This document shows positions 15,346 to 28,900 of a DNA stretch of 64,000 nt, piece after piece. Positions within the stretch are counted from its first letter, which is position 1; each line of letters begins with the position of its first letter. The notes beneath the pieces were generated by a model. It made no database searches, was not told the origin of the DNA, and saw only the letters and a list, made by a program, of their open reading frames with translations. The DNA is from Jackrogersella multiformis (taxonomy: Eukaryota > Ascomycota > Sordariomycetes > Xylariales > Hypoxylaceae): assembly GCA_902806575.1 (NCBI GenBank), contig CADCXD010000002.1, forward strand, positions 3,286,001 to 3,350,000, read 5' to 3'. Both the position numbers and the translations under genes were made by a program.

Positions 15346-18300
15346 TATAATAACACCTCATTCTCATTATATCATAACAATTTATACATTATCGTTAAAT
15401 TGATTAAGCTCTTAATTAATTAATAAAAACTTAAAGCTAATTAATCGTAATAAATTAATATAAAAAAACTTAATTAATAATCATTAAATTTTAAATATTA
15501 TTAAATTTTAAACATTTTATAACTATTTTTTTGGTTATTTTATTTTTTTATTACTTAATAATTCTTAATTCTTTTTTATTAATTAAATTTAATTACGTTA
15601 TTATTTTTTTATAATATTATGATTTACGTATTAACGTTATTTTAATAAGATTAAACTTTTCTAATCGATTAAATATTTTATTTTTTTATAACTTTAAATT
15701 TTAATAATAATAACATTTTATAAATTATTATTTTTATTTATAATTATTAAAATATTGAAATAATATAAAAATTATATTAATCGTATATAAATATATTATT
15801 AAATATAAAATGGATTTTTTTATTAATATAAAGCTTTCGCATTATATAAAATTTTATAAGAAAAACGTTACTTTATAATCTTTAATAAATATTAAATCTT
15901 TAAAAATTTAAATAAACATTTCATAAAATATTAAAAGTTATATTATAACTTATTTTATTAAATTTAAAAATTAATATTAACTTTAATATTAATTTTTCGT
16001 TTTAATTATTTTTATATATTAACTAATAAGATTAATTTTTTACTTATTAATTTAATATTAATTAACTTTTTAATTAATTTAAATCTTATACTATTATTAA
16101 TAAAATTATTAACGAAAACAATTATTAATTTAATTAATTATTAAAGATTTTTAATTTTTAATTCTTTTAATATTATTAACGTTATTATAATTTTTATTAA
16201 TTTATAACTTAAAAATATAAGTTATAATAACTTTAATAATTAGCTTAATTATTTAATAATTATTTGAACGGTTATACTTAATCCATAAATCGATTTATTG
16301 ATATTATTAATTTTATATTAAAAAATTTAACCGTAATTTATCGAAAAAACTAAAATTAATAAAGTTACGTAAATAATTATATAAAACCCTCAAATAACTC
16401 TTTTAATATCTCTAATCATTTATTAAAAAATTTAATGGTAAATCTAAATAATTATACCGCAAAAAATTAATGTTAATAAAACTATATAAATAACTATATA
16501 AAACATTAAAATTAACCTTTTTATATTTTTAATCTTTTATTAAAAAATTAAATTATAAATAATTAAACTAATATTATTTATCGTATATTTATGTATTATA
16601 ATTTTTTTCTTATAATAACAGTACATAATTAAATTATAAATCCTTTATATTAAATAAAAATATATAATTTAATTAACCAATTAAAATTTAAAATAAAATA
16701 ACCTAAATAATAATTAATTAACTTATTTAATTGCTTATTCTTAAACTAAAATAAACTTTAATAAATATATTTAATTAATATTAAAAAATTAAAAAATTAA
16801 TAATATTAACTACCTTATAATAAATATAAATAAATATATAATACAAAATAATTCCTTTATTAAAAATATTTATATATAAATAGATTTTATGTAAAGAACT
16901 TATTAAAAACTCGTAAAAACCGTAAAAATTAAAAATAACCTTTATAAATTATTTCGTAAAAACTTATAAAATTAATAAATAAATTAAATACTTATCGAGA
17001 AAAAAAATTATAAAACAATATAAAATATATTCCTCAAATATTATTTAATCGATATAAAATCTATATATTAAAAACTTTAATATTTTTTAAAAAAATAAAA
17101 TATATTTTAAAATGTTATTTTAAGAATATATTTATTAAGATTTAATTATTAAATATTTCAATTAATTATAAATATATAATAAATAACGATAATTTATAAT
17201 AAATTAAGCTTAAAATCTAAAATAATAAATATTATTAATTTAAAGTTAATTATAATAATTATAAATGTTTATTTTAAATATTTAAATAAGAAATAATCGA
17301 TATAATACGAATAAATATTAATAAAAAAATTAAAAATCTAAAAATTAATATTAAACTTTATATAATATTTAATAATATATTTATATAAAATATTTAACTT
17401 AAATATTATAATTATAATTATATAATACTTTATATTAATTAATTTAAGGTTTATTAAAATAATTAAAGTTATTATGATAATAAATATAATTAATAAAATA
17501 ATGATAATTAATAATAAAATAATTTTAATTAAGGTTAAAATAATTTTAATTTTAATGGTTATAAATAAAAAAAGATTGTTATAATAACAACTATAATCGA
17601 AATTACAATTAAAATTATAATCGAAATTAGAATTAAAATTATAATCGAAATTAGAATTAATATAATAATAAATAAAATAATAAACGTTTAAATAATAATT
17701 AATAAAATTATCATTGTTATAATTATAAATATAACCGTAATATTTATAATTATTATAATAATAAATATCGTAATAATCGTCCTTACTTTTGTTAAAAATA
17801 ATAAAAAAAGATAAAAAATCGTCTTAACGATAATATATATTTGTAAAATAAAATTAAATATAAATAAGATAAAAACGATTGTAAAAAAAAACTTATAAAT
17901 AAATAAGTATTTTTTAATAAAAGAATATTTAATAAATAAATTTAAAACTTTTATTTTTTAATAATAAATTATTAATTATAGAAAAACGTATATATTAAAA
18001 ATATTATAAAATATTTAATATTAAACCTAATTATATTAAATATATATACGTTAATAAATATATAAAACCCAAATATTTATAATTACCTTAAAAAGTAAAA
18101 TAAACGATAAAGATTTAACTTAAAATTAAAGAAGTTATTAATACTTATTTTACTTTATAATTAATAAATATAAAAATTAAAAATTATATTTTTTTATTTT
18201 TAAATAAAAAGTTAATAAAATATATAAACCTAAAAATAAACGTATTAAATAAATTAGGATAAAAATTAATAATATATATAAATATTAACGTATTTAATTA

Positions 18301-20195
18301 AATAATAAATAAAAGATAATTAAAAGATTTTATCGAAAATTATAAAATATTTAAATTAAATAAACTTATATATATATAATGAATAATTTAAAAAAAATTA
18401 ATTATAAAAATTAAAGTTAAATTTTTAATTAAATTCTAAAGAAAAATAATATATAAACGATAAGTTTAAATTTAAATCCTAATAAAAGTATAAATTAATC
18501 ATTTAAATTTTTAGCTTAATTTATTAATAAAAAATAATTTCTTAAAAAAACATAGCGTAATTATTAATTATAATAAAATATATATAATTTTAATATTATA
18601 TTTTAAGGTTTAAATATTAATAAAATATTACTATTTAAAAGGTTAAATACGATAATAAGTTTTAATTATAAATTGATTTTTTATTCTTGTTAAAATAATA
18701 ATATTTGTTTTAATATATTACTTTAATTTATTACGGAAAAAAAACTTTATTTTTTATATTAAAATAAAAGACGTAATAAATAATATTTATAATGTAAATA
18801 TGTTTAAAGGAATTATGTTTTTAAATACGTTTAATAAGTTTATAATTTTATAATATAATATTAAAATTAAAGTAATTAAAAAAATTATCGAAAAAAAATA
18901 TATAAACATTTTATAAAAAAAGGCTAATTTAATATAAATATATATAATATTTTAATATAAAAAATAATTTATTAATAAAATTTAATTTAAATAATAAAAT
19001 ATTAAAAGGTTTATTGTTAATTAATAAATTTTTTATTAATTTATAATTATTATTAAAAATGAAACGAAGTTTTATTAAAAAATATATTAATTTGAGGTAT
19101 ATTTAAATTTAATAATATTTTAAATTTTATAATTAATATATATATATATATATTTATAATGTTAATCTTTTTTTACTTAATAATTATTTACTTTAATAAA
19201 TAAATGGGATATTTAATATAATTATAATATTATCGATATATTTGGAAAAAAAATAATCGATTTAATTAACAGTTAATAAAAAACGTATAAATTTAAAAAT
19301 ATATATTTATTAAATATATAAAATAAAAAATTCCTTAATAAGATTTTTAATTAAATATATAATTAAGGGAAAATAAATTAATAAAAAATAGTTATATGAT
19401 TTAGTTATCTTTATTTTATTATTTAAAAATTTATTAACGATAAGAAAAAAGATTAAATAATTGTTAACTTTAAATTATTAAATAAAAATAACTTAATTAA
19501 TATTTACCCTTTACCGCGTTAAAGGAAATTATTTAAAAAATATAAAGAATAAAACTCTTTAACGTTATAAATAAGGCCGTATTTTTTGATTAATTATTTA
19601 TTACGTTTAAATATAAAAATAAAATAATAGTGATATTATTAAAAGGTTTAAAAATCTTTAACATTACATTAATAAGATTTAAATTTTTTTAACCTTTACG
19701 TAACGATTTATAAATTAAAAATTAAAGCCTTTTTAAAACTTTATTAAGATATATATTAACGATATTATAATATTTAATAATATTAAAGAATAATATAAAA
19801 AATACATTAATTAAATGTTTAATATATACGATAATATAAGATTTATATTATTATTAAAAAAATTATTTCTTGGTTTTTTATCGATTATTTTACTTAAATT
19901 TTTAATTAATAAATTAAAAATTATTATTATAAACAACAAATTAAACGTAATTAAGAAACTTTTAATATTATAAATATTAATTAATTTAAAAAAATATATT
20001 AATATAATAAAATTTTTATAAAAATACATTTTATAATATTAATAAAAAGTTAAGGTTTTATAAAATAAAAAAATAGAAATATTAGTTAAAAAAAACCTCG
20101 ATAAAAAATTCCTTTAAAATCCTAATATAAACGTTAATATATTATAAAAATAATATATATACAGATAAAAAATAAAATAAATTCGTTTAAAATTA

Positions 20196-20318
20196 ATACG
20201 GACCTTATAAGGTATGTTTTAATATATAAGATTGATGGTTTTTTTATTATTTTGAAACGAGCGACAAATAATATAAAGTATATCTCCATTTAATATAAAA
20301 ACCTTTATAAAGTTGTAT
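20196..20318 (-). mobile_element. MITE copy 6, internal deletion, nested in copy B
   Basis: Both ends are well kept (ATACGGACCTTATAAGGTAT and TTATAAAGTTGTAT) and flanked by TA at 20,194-20,195 and 20,319-20,320. About 44 bp of the middle, including the palindrome, is missing. It interrupts LTR element B, so it inserted after B. Confidence 0.85.
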
Positions 20319-20724
20319 TAAAAATATTATAAAATAAATTATTAAACTTAACGGTATTAATATATTAAGATTATAATTAAATAACGTTTTTAAAAATAAA
20401 TATATTAAAATAAAAAGGTTTTAAAGTTATAATATTTTATATAAATATACCTTAAAATAAAGTTAATATAAAAATTAACGTAATTTATTTAATTATATTT
20501 TTATTAAAGGTTTTAATAAAAGTTAAATTATAATATAAAATAATAAAATTAAAAGTTATTTATTTAATTTAAGTTTATAAAAATAATAAAGTTTAATTAT
20601 AATATAACGAAAAATATTATTAATTAAATAATGTTTAAAATAACCGATATAAATAAAATGAGATTAATTAATAAAATAATAACTTATAATTAACGAAAAT
20701 GTTAGTTTTTTTTTATTAAAAAGA

Positions 20725-20896
20725 TGTTATAAAAAGTTATAATTATATGGTTTATAATTAAAGTATTGGCCCGTACGTTAAGGATAACTCGTACTTTATA
20801 TTTATTAACTTTACTTCGCGATATCAACTCCGTTTTTATTCTTAAAAATAACAGTTATTTTAAGACCTTTATTTTAACTTATTAATATATAAAAAT
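20725..20896 (+). repeat. 3' LTR of copy B
   Basis: It starts TGTTATAAAAAGTTATAATT directly after a purine-rich AAAAAGA tract and ends in the TTATTAATATATA region, beyond which similarity to the 5' LTR flank stops. It keeps CCCGTACG and ACTTCGCG words that are lost in other copies. Confidence 0.7.
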
Positions 20897-22028
20897 ACCG
20901 TTTATTTTTTATAAGTTTATCGGTTATTTTACCTTATTCTTTTAATTATATTTTATTAAACTTTTTTATTTATTTATTAATTTTTATTTTTTAACCGTAT
21001 ATGATAATTTTTTACTTATATATTATATATTATATATAAGTTTTCATATTATTTCTTAAAAATAAAACTTAATTTAATTACTTTTTTTACCTTTTTTTTA
21101 TTTTTTATATAAAGCCGTTACTTTTAATTTAAAATTATTATTTTAATAATTATAAATCGTTATTTTTTCACGAGATATTTTATAAAGCTTTTTAAATTAT
21201 TATATTATAATACGTAAATAAAAGTTTTAATTCTTTTTAAATAAAGTTTTATTATTATTATATATAAACCGTAATTTTTTAATTTTTTATTTACCTTACG
21301 TTTATAAGTTATATATAATTTTATATTTATTTTTTACCTTTAAAATTATTATCATTTCAAATATATATAAATTATACTTTTTTATTTATTATACGTTTGT
21401 TTTTTTAACTTTATTTTATTTAAATTATTTTTTTTATTTCCTTAAAATAATCTTATTTTAATTTTTTTTTATTCTTATAGTAATTTTGTATTAAAATTAT
21501 TCCTTTTATTTTATTATAAGTTTATTATTTGTTTGTTTTTTTAACCTTTTTATTTCGTTAAAATCATATCCTTTTTATTTTATCCGTTTATTTTACGTTT
21601 ATTTTTTAATAAACATTCTTTTATTATTATTATAAAATATTATTAATTTATTAAACGTTTATTTTTTAGTAAAATTATTAATTTATTAAACGTTTATTTT
21701 AAACGTTCTTATTATTATTATTTTCTTTTTTTAATTTATAAAATTATTATTATAATTTACTTTATATTTACTTATATATAATCTTTTATTTACTTTTTTA
21801 AAAAGTTAATTTAAAATTTAATTACTTATTACTTTTATTATAACTGTATTTAACGCTTAAATAATATTTAATTAATAATTTATTAATAAGTTTTTTACCG
21901 TTTATATATATTTTAATTAATATATTTTTACGTATTAATTATTTATTAATTATATCGTTTATAATATTATAAAATTTAAAAAATATAAAGAATTATTAAA
22001 ATAATTAAATAAAATAATTAATTAAGTA

Positions 22029-22195
22029 GTACGGACTTTATAAAATATGTTTTAATATATAAGATTAATAATTTCTCCGTTATTTTAAAACGAACGAGAA
22101 ATAAAATAAAGATTAAAAGTTTTTATTTTATTTATTTAATTTAAAGTATAATATATATATTTCCATTTAATGTAAGGACCTTTATAAAATTATAT
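22029..22195 (-). mobile_element. MITE copy 7 (167 bp)
   Basis: Full-length minus-oriented copy from GTACGGACTTTATAAAAT to TTATAAAATTATAT, flanked by TA on both sides (22,027-22,028 and 22,196-22,197). It keeps the palindrome and the AAAACGAACGAGAAATAAAA core. Confidence 0.85.
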
Positions 22196-22422
22196 TAATA
22201 AATTCCTTTTTAAATTATTTAATTTAAAATCATTATAATCTTTATAATAAGGTATTTTTTAAATATGATTATTAAAAAATTAAATATAATTAAGTTTAAT
22301 TTTTTAATAAAGAGATTTCGTTTTATATATTAATAAAAATTAACGTTATTGATAAATAAAGGTTTTATATATAAAACTTTTTTTATAATATAAATATATT
22401 TAAATATTTTATAATAATAATA

Positions 22423-22548
22423 ATCCAACCTTATAAAAAAGTCTTTACATTAAATAAAAATATATATCTTATATTTTAAATGAAATAAATAAGATAATAA
22501 AAAAACTATTAATCTTGTATATTAAAATATACCTTATGAGGTCCGTAT
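22423..22548 (+). mobile_element. MITE copy 8, internal deletion
   Basis: Plus-oriented copy with ends ATCCAACCTTATAAAAAAG and ACCTTATGAGGTCCGTAT, flanked by TA. About 41 bp of the centre (palindrome and part of the core) is missing, a deletion similar to but not the same as that of copy 6. Confidence 0.82.
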
Positions 22549-22808
22549 TAAATAATAAATATTAAAATATATTTTTATATTATATTTTTTATATTTATAT
22601 TTATTAATTTTTATTAATTTTAAGCGGGTAAAAATAATTATAAATTAATTTATAAAAAAATTTTTTTTTTAATAAATTTAAATGTTTTTTAATAATTTTA
22701 TTAAATAAATTATTTAAATAAACTTTTTTTAATTAATCCCTTTTAATTTTTAATATATCGTTTAAAAATTATATTTTATAATTTTATTTTATTAATAATA
22801 TTATTTTA

Positions 22809-22985
22809 ATATGTAAAAAGTTATAATTATATGGTTTATATTTAAAGTGGTGGTTCGTACGTTCAAGATAGCTTATACGTTATATTTATTAACTTTATTT
22901 TGAGATATTAACTTTACTTTTATTCTTAAAAATAATAATTATTTTAAAACTTTTATTTTAACTTATTAATATATAATATATAATA
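22809..22985 (+). repeat. 5' LTR of copy C
   Basis: It shares AAAAAGTTATAATTATATGG, TATATTTATTAACTTTA and TTATTAATATATAATATATAA words with the other LTRs. The ends are approximate. Confidence 0.65.
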
Positions 22986-25900
22986 ATATTTTGCTTTTGT
23001 TATATCGTAACGATTTATACCTTACCGTTAAATTAATTAATAAAAACTTAAAGTTAATTAATCGTAATAAATTAACGTGATAAAAATTTAATTAATAATT
23101 ATTAAACTTTAAATATTTTACGGCTATTTTTTTCGTTTTTTTTATTTTTTTTATTACTTAATAATCTTTACCTTTCTTTTATTATTAATCGAATTTAATT
23201 ACGTTATTATTTTTTTATAATATTATAATTTACATATTAATATTATTTTAATAAAATTAAGCTTTTTTAATCGATTAAGTTTTTTTTTCTCTTTTATAAT
23301 TTTAAATTTTAATAACTATAATATTTTATAAATTATTACTGTTATTTATAATTACCGAAACCTTCAAATAATATAAAGGTTATATTAACCGTATATAAAT
23401 GATTTATTATTTTACGTAAATATATTATTAAATATAAAATTAATTTTTTTATTAATATAAAGCTTTTATATTATACGAAATTTTATAATAAAAACGTTAC
23501 TTTATAACTTTTAATAAATATTAAACTTTTAAAAATTTAAATAAGCATTTAATAAAACGTTAAAAGTTATATTATAACTTATTTTATTAAATTTAAAAAT
23601 TTTTATTTAAAAACTAATTTTAATTTAAATATCGACTTTTTACTTTAATTATTTTTATATATTAATTAATAAGATTAACTTTTTATTCATTAATTTAATA
23701 TTAAATTTTTTTTTAACCGATTTAAATTTTATAATATTATTAATAAAATTATTAACGAAAAAACTAATTAACTTAATTAATTATTAAATTCTTTTATCCT
23801 TTAATTTTTAATTATTAATTTCTTTAATATTATTAACGTTATTATAATTTTTATTAATTTATAACTTAAAAATATAATTTGTAATAATTTTAATAATTAT
23901 TTTAACATTTGTATTTAATTTATATTATTAATTTTACATTAAAAAATTCGATCGTAATTTATCGAAAACCCCGAAATTAATAAAGTTACCTAAATAATTA
24001 TACGAAGTTTTCGGATAGTTTTTTCGATATTTTTAATTATTTATTAATAAAATTATATAAATAATTATATGAAACTTTAAAATTAAATTTTTTATATTTT
24101 TAACCTTTTATTAAAATATTAAATTATAAATAATTAAATTAATAATATTTATTATATATTTATTTATTGTATTTTCTTTTTTTTGTAATAAAAATATATA
24201 ATTCAATTATAAATCTTTTATATCAAATGAAAATATATAGTTTAATCGATTAATCAAAATTCGAAATAAAATAATTAAATAATAATTAATTTATTTATTT
24301 AACCTTTCGTTTTAAAAATAAAATAACTTTTAATAAATAAACCCGATTAATTTTAAAATAATAATCTTTATTCATTAATCTTATCTTTAAATTAATATAT
24401 AAATTTTAAATATATATCGTAAAATAAGCCGTAATTTTATTTATAATTGAACGTTAAATAATTAATAAACCGTTTAACAATTTAATTAACAACGTTTTAA
24501 TATTTATATAATTATAAAAAGATAAAATAAATCGTAAATTAATATTAAAAGATTAATCAATTTATAATATCGATTATTTTATAACGAATATAAATAGGTT
24601 TATAATTATAAATAATTTTTTATTAAAAATAATTATACGTATTAACGTAATATTTATATATAAATAAACTTTATTTAAATAATTTATTAAGACCTTATAA
24701 AAACGGTAAAAATTAGAGGTAATTTTTATAAATTATTTCGTAAAAACTTATAAAATTAATAAATAAATCGAATATTTATTAAAAAAAATATAAAATATAA
24801 AACGATATAAAATACGTTTTTAAAACGTTATTTAATCGATATAAAATCCGTATATTAAAAACTTTAATATTTTTCGAAAAAATAAAGTATATTTTAAAAC
24901 TTTACTTTATAAATATATCCATTAAAATTTAATTATTAAATATTATTTAAAATTTTCGAATATTTAGATTAATTATAAATATATACTCAATAATAATAAT
25001 TTATAATAAATTAAATTTAAAGATTAAAATAATAAATATTATTAATTTAAAATTAATTATAATAATTATAAACGTTTATTTTAAATATTTAAATAAGAAA
25101 TAATTTATATAATATAAGTAAATATTAATAAAAAATAAAAACTTAAAAGTTAATATTAAACTTTATATAATATTTAATAATATATTTATTCGAAATAATT
25201 TTTTTAATAATATTACGTTACTTAAAAATATTTAATTTATTTATTATAATTACGATAATATAATATTTTATATCGATTAATTAAAAGATTATTAACACGA
25301 TTAAAATTATTATAATAATAAGTATAATTAATAATAAAATGATTTTAATTAATATTGAAACGGGTATAATTTTAATAATTATAATTAAAGTTACGAATAA
25401 AATTATAATTGATACAATAATAAATAAAATAATAACTATTAAAGTAATAATTAATAAGGTTATTATCGTTATAATTTTAAACGTAATTTTAATATTTATA
25501 ATTATTATAATAATCGTTTTTACTTTTATTAAAAACGATAAAAAAAATAAGAAATTATTTTAATAATAATGTATATTCATAAAATAAAGTTAAATACAAT
25601 TAAAACGAAAAAGATCGTAAGAAAAAAAATTTTATAAGTTAATAGTTATTTTTTAATAAAGAAAGATTTAATAAATAAATTTAAAACCTTTATATTTTAC
25701 TTTTTATTTTTAATGACAAATCGTTAATTATAACAAAAAATATATATCGGAAATATTATAAAATATTTAATATTAAACTTAATTATTTTAAATATATATA
25801 CGTTAATAAATATATAATATATAATTATTTATAATTATTTTAAAAAGTAAAATAAACGATAAAAATTTAACTTAAAATTTAAATTTTTTTTAATATTTAC

Positions 25901-28900
25901 TTTATTTAAAATTAAGTAAAAGTAAAAATATAAATAATATAATTAAAAAATATTATATATTTATTTTTATAATTAATAAATATAAAAGTAAAAAATATTA
26001 TTTTTTTATTTTTAAATAAAAAATTAGTAAAGTATATAAACTTAAAAGTAAATATATTAAATAAATCGAAATAAAAATCGATAATATATATAAATATGTT
26101 AATATTTAATTAAATAATAAAGAAAATATAATTAAAAAACTTTATCGAAAATTATAAAATATTTAAATTAAATAAACTTATATATATATATATATAATAA
26201 TCTTAAAAAAATTAATTATAAAAATTAAAGTTAACTTTTCGATTAAATTTTAAAGGAAAATAATATATAAATAATAAGTTTAAATTTAAGTTTTAATAAA
26301 AGTATAAATTGATTATTTAAGTTTTTAATTTAACTTATTAATAAAAATTATTTTTTTTAAAAAATATAAAATGATTATTAATTATAATAAAATAAATATA
26401 ATTTTAATATTATATCCCAAAATTTAAATGTTAATAAAATATTATTATTTAAAAAAATAAATATAATAATAAGTTTTAATTACGAATTAATTTCTTATTT
26501 TCGTTAAAATAATAATATTTATTTTAATATATTATTTTAATTTATTATACAAAAAAAACTTAATTTTTTTCGTTAACATAAAAACGTAATAAATAATATC
26601 TATAATATAAATATATTTAAAAGAATTGCTTTTTTAAATACGTTTAATAAGTATATAATTTTACGACGTAATATTAAAATTAAAGTAATTAAAGAAATTA
26701 TCGAAAAAAATATATAAATATTTTATAGGAAAAAGTTAATTTAACGTAAATATATATAATATTTTAACGTAAAAAAACGTTTTATTAATAAAATATTAAA
26801 AGTTTTATTATTGATCGATAAATTTCTTATTAATTTATAATTATTATTAAAAATAAAATAAGGTTTCGTCGAAAAAATATATCGATTTTAAGTATATTTA
26901 AACTTAAAAATATTTTTGAACTTATAATTAAAAAAAGTGTATATATTTATAATTTTAATCTTTTTTTTATTTAATGATTATTTGTTTTAATAAATAAATA
27001 AAATAATTAATGCGATTATAATATTATTAATATATTTTTAAAAAAAAATAACGATCAATTTAATTAACGGTTAATAAAAAATATATAAATTTAAATATAT
27101 ATATTTATTAAATATATAAAATAAATTTTTTAAATGAACATTTCAATTAAATATATAATTAAAGTAAAATAAATTAGCAAAAAATATTTATACCGTTTAT
27201 TATTTTATTATTTAAAAACTTATTAACGGTAAAAAAAAAAGGTTAAGTAATTATTAACTTTAAATTATTAAATAAAAATGCTTTAATTAATATTTACTTA
27301 TTATTGTATTAAAAAAATCGTTTAAAAATATAAGAAAAAAAGTTTTAACGTTATAAATAAAGCTTTATTTTTTTTATTAATTATTTATTACGTTTAAGTA
27401 TAAAGATAAAATAATAGTAATATCGATAAAAGATTTAAAAGTTTTTAACGTTACGTTAATAAGATTTAAAAATTCTTTAACCTTTACGTAATAATTTATA
27501 AATTAAAAATTAAAGCTTTTTTAAAAGTTTATTAAAGTATATATTAATAATACTATAATATTAAATAATATTAAAAAATAATATAAGAAATATTTTAATT
27601 AAATATTTAATATATGCGATAATATAAGGTTTATATTATCGTTAGAAAAATTATTTTTCGGTTTTTTATCGATTATTTTACTTAGATTTTTAATTAACGG
27701 ATTAAAAATTACTATTATTAACGATAAATTAAACGTAATTAAAAAGATTTTAATATTATAAATATTAATTAATCTGGAAATATATATTAATATAATAAGG
27801 TTTTTACGAAAATATATTTTATGATATTATTAGAAAATTAAGCTTTTATAAAATAAAAAAACGAAAATATTAACCGAGAAAAAATTTCGATAAAAGATTC
27901 TTTTAAAATCTTAATATAAACGTTAATATATTATAAAAATTATATATGTATTAATAAAAAATAAAATAAATTTATTTAATATATTATAAAATTAGTTATT
28001 AAATTTCATAATGTTAACGTATTAAAATTATAATTAAATAACGTTTTTGAAAATAGATATATCGAAACGAAAAGGTTTTAAAATTATAATATTTTATATA
28101 AATATATTTTAAAATAAAGTTAATATAAAAGTTAATATAATATATTTAATTATATTTTTATTAAAGGTTTTAATAAAAGTTAAATTACGATATGAAATCG
28201 TAAAATTAAAAATTATTTAATTAATTATTATTTTAACGAATTATAATGCGCTAAAGAATATCGTTAATTAAATAATACTTAAAGTAATCGATATAAATAA
28301 AATAAATAATAAACTAATAATTATTTTAATATATTTATTTTAATTTAATTTTAACGCTTATTATATTTTTAAAAAGTTAAATTTAATTCTTAATATATTG
28401 TGTCATTTATTAATATAAAATAATATAAAAAATCTAATAAAATAAAAAGATAAGACGAAGTTAGTTTTTAAAAATATTTTAAATAAATTTATTTACATAT
28501 TTATTAAATTTACGTTAAATAATGAATTTTAAAAAATATATTAAAAAGTTATAATTATAATAAACGATTAAATTACTTACGTATTATTTTTTTAAAAATT
28601 AATAAAAATAAAAATACGATTAAATAGTTTTAATATAAATTATAAAACGGTTTTATATATTATATTAACTTAAATGATTTATGTTCATTAATAATTTTAT
28701 CAACTTATATTTATAAATTATTTAATAAAATTTATAATTTAAAATATTATTTTAAATCGAAATAAATGTTTTATAAGTTAAAACCGGTTTATATTTATAA
28801 CTTTTCGTAAAAAGTTCAAAAGTATGTCGAATATTAATTCGATTATTATAAAAATGAGATCGAACGTTTAAAGCTTTATAATAAGTTAAAATTTATAAAT

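Larger units (their letters stand above)
15175..20896 (+). mobile_element. LTR retrotransposon copy B, internally deleted
   Basis: LTR-like repeats of about 170 bp lie at 15,175-15,345 and 20,725-20,896. Between them the sequence follows copy C in order: the stretch near 17,560-17,790, the segment near 19,650-19,760 and the end near 20,640. At about 20,655 it jumps from the part matching copy C position 28,300 to the part matching 31,545, so about 3.2 kb is missing. A polypurine-like AAAAAGA tract precedes the 3' LTR. MITE copy 6 sits inside it. All frames are destroyed by stops; there is no coding capacity. Confidence 0.8.
20897..22808. repeat. Degraded AT-rich DNA between copies B and C
   Basis: Holds MITE copies 7 and 8. 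The remainder has no frame, LTR or inverted repeat that I can recognise; it includes T-rich stretches around 21,020-21,780. Confidence 0.5.
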
